Source: CAVUXJ01 sp963814975
GTDB lineage: Bacteria > Acidobacteriota > Vicinamibacteria > Vicinamibacterales > CAVVIG01
Direction: 5' to 3'
DNA: 64,000 nt
Assembly (NCBI GenBank): GCA_963814975.1
Contig: CAWFFB010000023.1
Coordinates: 1 to 64,000, forward strand
The notes under the pieces were generated by a model. The model had not been told where the DNA came from. It made no database searches and worked only from the letters and a program-made list of their open reading frames with translations. A program made the position numbers and the translations under genes. This document shows, piece by piece, positions 61,441 through 64,000 of the stretch. Position 1 is the first letter of the stretch. Each line of letters begins with the position of its first letter.

Positions 61441-62989
61441 ATGAAGATCCTAGTGGGCGGACTGTGCGCGGTACTGCTGGCTTCGGGGATGTACAGCCAG
61501 ACGGCCAATGCTGCAGCGGCGTCGTGCGAGAGCTTGTCCTCGTTGAAGCTGCCCAATGCGACCATTACGTTGGCCCAGGCGGTCGCGGCTGGCGCGTTCG
61601 CGCCAACAGCCGCCGACGCCGAGCCCGGAGAGGCGCCGCCCTCCGCGCAGGCATTCAAGAATCTGCCCGCGTTCTGTCGCGTCGCCGCCACGCTCACGCC
61701 GTCGGCGGATTCGGACATCAAGATTGAAGTGTGGCTGCCCGCTTCCGGGTGGAATGGGAAGTTCCAGGCTGTCGGCAATGGTGGCTGGGGCGGTCCGATC
61801 AGGTATCCGGCGATGGGGGAGGCCCTCCGCCGCGGGTACGCGACGACCGGAACGAACACCGGACACGTCGGCGGCGGCGCAAGCTGGGCGCTCGGACATC
61901 CGGAGAAGCTCGCCGACTACGCGTATCGCTCGCAGCACGAGATGACCGTGAAGGGCAAGGCGTTGATCGCAGCCTTTTACGGCGAAGGACCGAAGCTGTC
62001 GGTACTGGAATGGCTGTTCGGCCGGCGGCAAGGACGGATTCGTGGCGGCGCAGCGGTACCCGGAGGACTTCAACGGCATCATCGCCGGTTCTCCCGCGAT
62101 CGACTGGACCGGACGCGCTGCGCAATCACTCCGCGTCTGGAAAGCCCTCCACAAGGACGAGGCGAGCGTGATTCCGCCGGCGAAGTATCCGGTGATCCGC
62201 GCCGCCGCGATCGAGGCGTGCGACATGATCGACGGCGTCAAGGACGGCGTCATTGAGGATCCGACGCAGTGCAAGTTCGATCCGAAAGTGCTCGCCTGTT
62301 CCGAAGCCTCCGACGGCCCGACGTGTCTGACGGCGCCGCAGGTTGAATCCGCGCGACAGGTCTATGCGAGCGCGACGAATTCCAGCTCGAAGCGACAGGT
62401 CACCGGTCTCTATCCGGGAAGCGAGCCAGGGTGGTCCACCTGGGGCGGGAACCAGGGATTCGGCACCTCGGTCGAACACTTCAAGTATGTGGTGTTCAAG
62501 GATCCTAACTGGGACTTCAAGACTTTCGACTTCGAGAGGGACTTCGCTGCTGCCGACAAGGTGGACAACGGCTTGATCAACGCCCTCAACCCGAACCTGA
62601 AGGCGTTCTTCGATCGCGGCGGAAAGCTGATTCAGTATCACGGGTGGGCCGACCCGCAGATCTCGCCGGGGGCGAGCGTGAGCTACTACCAGAGCGTCGT
62701 GGACACCATGGGTGGAGCGGCCAAGGTACAGGGGTCCTATCGGCTGTTCATGGTGCCCGGCATGAGGCACTGCAGGGGTGGCGATGTGCCGGACACGTTC
62801 GATGCGGTGACCGCGCTGGAACAGTGGGTCGAAGGCCGCAAGGCGCCCGAACAACTGATTGCGTCGCGGGTGACGAAGGAGGGCAAAGTGGACCGCACAC
62901 GTCCGCTGTGCCCGTACCCGCAGACCGCCCAGTACAAAGGCACGGGCAGCACCGACGAGGCTGCCAACTTCGTCTGCAAGGCGCGCTGA
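61441..62989 (+). CDS. Tannase/feruloyl esterase family hydrolase (one apparent frameshift)
   Basis: ATG 61441 follows AGAGGAGACGG. Signal peptide (LVGGLCAVLLASGMYSQTAN). The frame runs to FYGEGPKLS near 62008, where one extra base must be skipped to reach YWNGCSAGGKDGFVAAQRYP. That carries the family's nucleophile motif GCSAGG. It then continues GIIAGSPAIDWTGRA, ACDMIDGVKDGVIEDPTQC with the calcium-binding lid, FFDRGGKLIQYHGWADPQIS (catalytic Asp) and MVPGMRHCRGGDVPD (catalytic His). Joined length is about 516 residues. It hydrolyses ester bonds of plant phenolics or similar esters outside the cell. It follows the DUF6152 gene by 188 bases. Confidence 0.9.
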
Positions 62990-63300
62990 CGGTTTACGGT
63001 TCCCACGGTCCGCAGCCGGCCTCGTTACCGAGCCGCGGACCGCGGGCCTCCCGCCCATCGTTTTCCGCTCACGTATTGCATCGAGCGCTCTGGCTGGCGG
63101 GCGTATACTAGACCCGCTTTCGGGTGACTTCGGCCGGATCGCCGTACGTCGTGTCTGGCTTAACCGGCGCGTCGGACGTAGGGTTCGGCTTCGGCTGGAG
63201 CATCGTGCGTAGTGTCCGGCGTCAGCCGGACCGTGCGGGCTGGACGCGACTCGACATGTCACCGAGGCTCCTGATCATGTGTCTTCAGAAGGAGGAAACG
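62990..63300. other. Intergenic region with two REP-like palindromes
   Basis: Two units, both with the CG-TCGTGT/TAGTGT side on the left, occur: CGTCGTGTCTGGCTTAACCGG (about 63147-63168) and CGTAGTGTCCGGCGTCAGCC followed by GGACCG (63208-63233). They match the palindrome in the SAM riboswitch in core and flank. The rest carries no gene I can support. AGGAGG at 63290-63295 is the SD of the DinB gene. Confidence 0.6.
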
Positions 63301-63864
63301 ATGAAACGCGTCATTTGTCTCGCGTCGGGATTGATGCTGCTCGCGGTGTCCGCTCTCGCGCAGGCGCCGAAGGCCGGGGAGAAAACGGGCCTCGCGGCCG
63401 GCATGCAGCGTAGCTACGCGGCGATCAAGGGGAACCTCACGAAGGCGGCCGAGAGGATGCCCGAGTCCGACTACGGATTCAAAGTGGCCAACGTGCCTGA
63501 TATGCGTACGTATGGCCAGTGGATCGGCCACCAGGCCGACAACCAGTTCACCAACTGTGCGACCCTCAAGGGCGCATCGAGTCCGAGCCAGGGCAATGAG
63601 AAGAAGGCGACCAAGGCCGAATTGGTCAAGGCGCTGAACGACGCGTTCGCGTACTGCGATGAGGCGATCTCATCGCTGACCGATCAGAACGCGGTGCAGT
63701 TGATCAAGCAGGGAGAGGGTGAAACCGCGCGCGGCGCCATCATCTCCCAGATGCTCGCGCACGCGCTCGAGTCGCAAGGCATCGTGACCGTTTATCTGCG
63801 CGCAAAGGGTTTGGTGCCGCCCAACCCGCCCGGCGGCCGTGGCGGCGGCGGCGGCGCGCAGTAG
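63301..63864 (+). CDS. Exported DinB-like four-helix protein
   Basis: It has 187 residues; ATG 63301 follows AAGGAGG. Signal peptide (ICLASGLMLLAVSALAQAPK). The mature part has the DinB-like pattern: LAAGMQRSYAAIKGNLTKAA, RMPESDYGFKV, RTYGQWIGHQADNQFTNCAT, LVKALNDAFAYCDEAISSLT and ISQMLAHALESQGIVTVYLR, with the spaced His (GH..; AHA) that often bind a metal. It ends in a Gly-rich tail. Exported DinB proteins are typical of Acidobacteria; the substrate is unknown, and cytoplasmic members use thiols such as bacillithiol. Confidence 0.9.
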   Translation: MKRVICLASGLMLLAVSALAQAPKAGEKTGLAAGMQRSYAAIKGNLTKAAERMPESDYGFKVANVPDMRTYGQWIGHQADNQFTNCATLKGASSPSQGNEKKATKAELVKALNDAFAYCDEAISSLTDQNAVQLIKQGEGETARGAIISQMLAHALESQGIVTVYLRAKGLVPPNPPGGRGGGGGAQ

Positions 63865-63931
63865 AGCGCACACGCGGATGGCCTGACGGCTGTCCGCCTT
63901 CGCGATCCGCCTGCGTCGGACAGTGGCTGCC

Positions 63932-63999
63932 GGGTTGCCAGCCGTCCACGTTCACGCTCCGCGCCCAGGGCGGATAAGTAGCTTGGGTTGCCAGCCGTC
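63932..63999 (+). repeat. Direct repeat of a 15-base unit at the right edge
   Basis: GGGTTGCCAGCCGTC occurs at 63932-63946 and 63985-63999, followed by a different base each time. The second copy ends at the window edge, so more copies may follow. It lies after the DinB gene in a gap that continues beyond the window. Confidence 0.5.
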
Positions 64000-64000
64000 G

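Overview
The window is GC-rich, densely coded bacterial DNA. It has no rRNA, tRNA, phage, transposase or CRISPR array that I could find. The gene content points to a soil Acidobacteriota, most likely the Vicinamibacteria; this is inferred from gene content, not from a marker gene. The pointers are many exported beta-propeller proteins, reaction-centre-type cytochrome c, DUF6152, exported tannase and DinB proteins, several metallo-beta-lactamase-fold enzymes, and GMC/gluconate-dehydrogenase pairs.

Layout. 0-5.4 kb: end of a siroheme methyltransferase gene, nitrite/sulfite reductase, then a SAM-I riboswitch driving hom-thrC, and a VOC enzyme. 5.5-7.8 kb: small exported proteins convergent with a HupE/UreJ-like membrane protein. 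7.9-14.7 kb: two tandem NHL propellers, a diheme cytochrome, an MBL hydrolase, a YpfJ-type zinc peptidase and an exported protein with a kinase-like motif pattern. 14.8-19.6 kb: PHP phosphoesterase, response regulator and a BarA-like hybrid kinase. 19.6-28 kb: citramalate synthase, TonB receptor and glcDEF glycolate oxidase. 28-38.7 kb: two sugar-dehydrogenase-like propellers, M15 peptidase, alpha/beta hydrolase, slipin-NfeD pair, a PLP enzyme, an MBL enzyme. 38.9-48.9 kb: GMC dehydrogenase pair, a hybrid kinase/beta-barrel/cupredoxin operon, PQQ-like propeller and an MBL lipoprotein. 49.1-56 kb: gas vesicle cluster. 56.1-63.9 kb: exported methyltransferase, cytochrome-like protein, an Acidobacteria-type exported block ending in tannase, and a DinB protein.

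The most notable system is the minus-strand gas vesicle cluster: gvpJ, gvpA, a sensor kinase, a response regulator, a gvpF-type gene, gvpG, a gvpL-type gene, a gvpS/M-like gene, a third gvpF/L and gvpK. Its order recalls the gvpN-less clusters of Streptomyces, but a complete two-component pair is embedded in it with overlapping start/stop codons. Nearly every Gvp protein carries an Arg/Lys-rich extension.

Two non-coding patterns recur. Heptamer-phased, relatively AT-rich repeats (units like CTGAAAT, AATCTGC, ACTTGAG) fill about ten intergenic gaps and run into the 3' ends of some genes. A REP-like palindrome (GTCCGGCT..CGCCGGACACTACG type) occurs as a facing pair inside the P4 loop of the SAM riboswitch and again near 63.2 kb.

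Caution: fourteen otherwise well-conserved genes are each broken by one to four single-base frame changes. This looks like residual indel error of a long-read assembly rather than true decay. I annotate those genes across the break and give the position.
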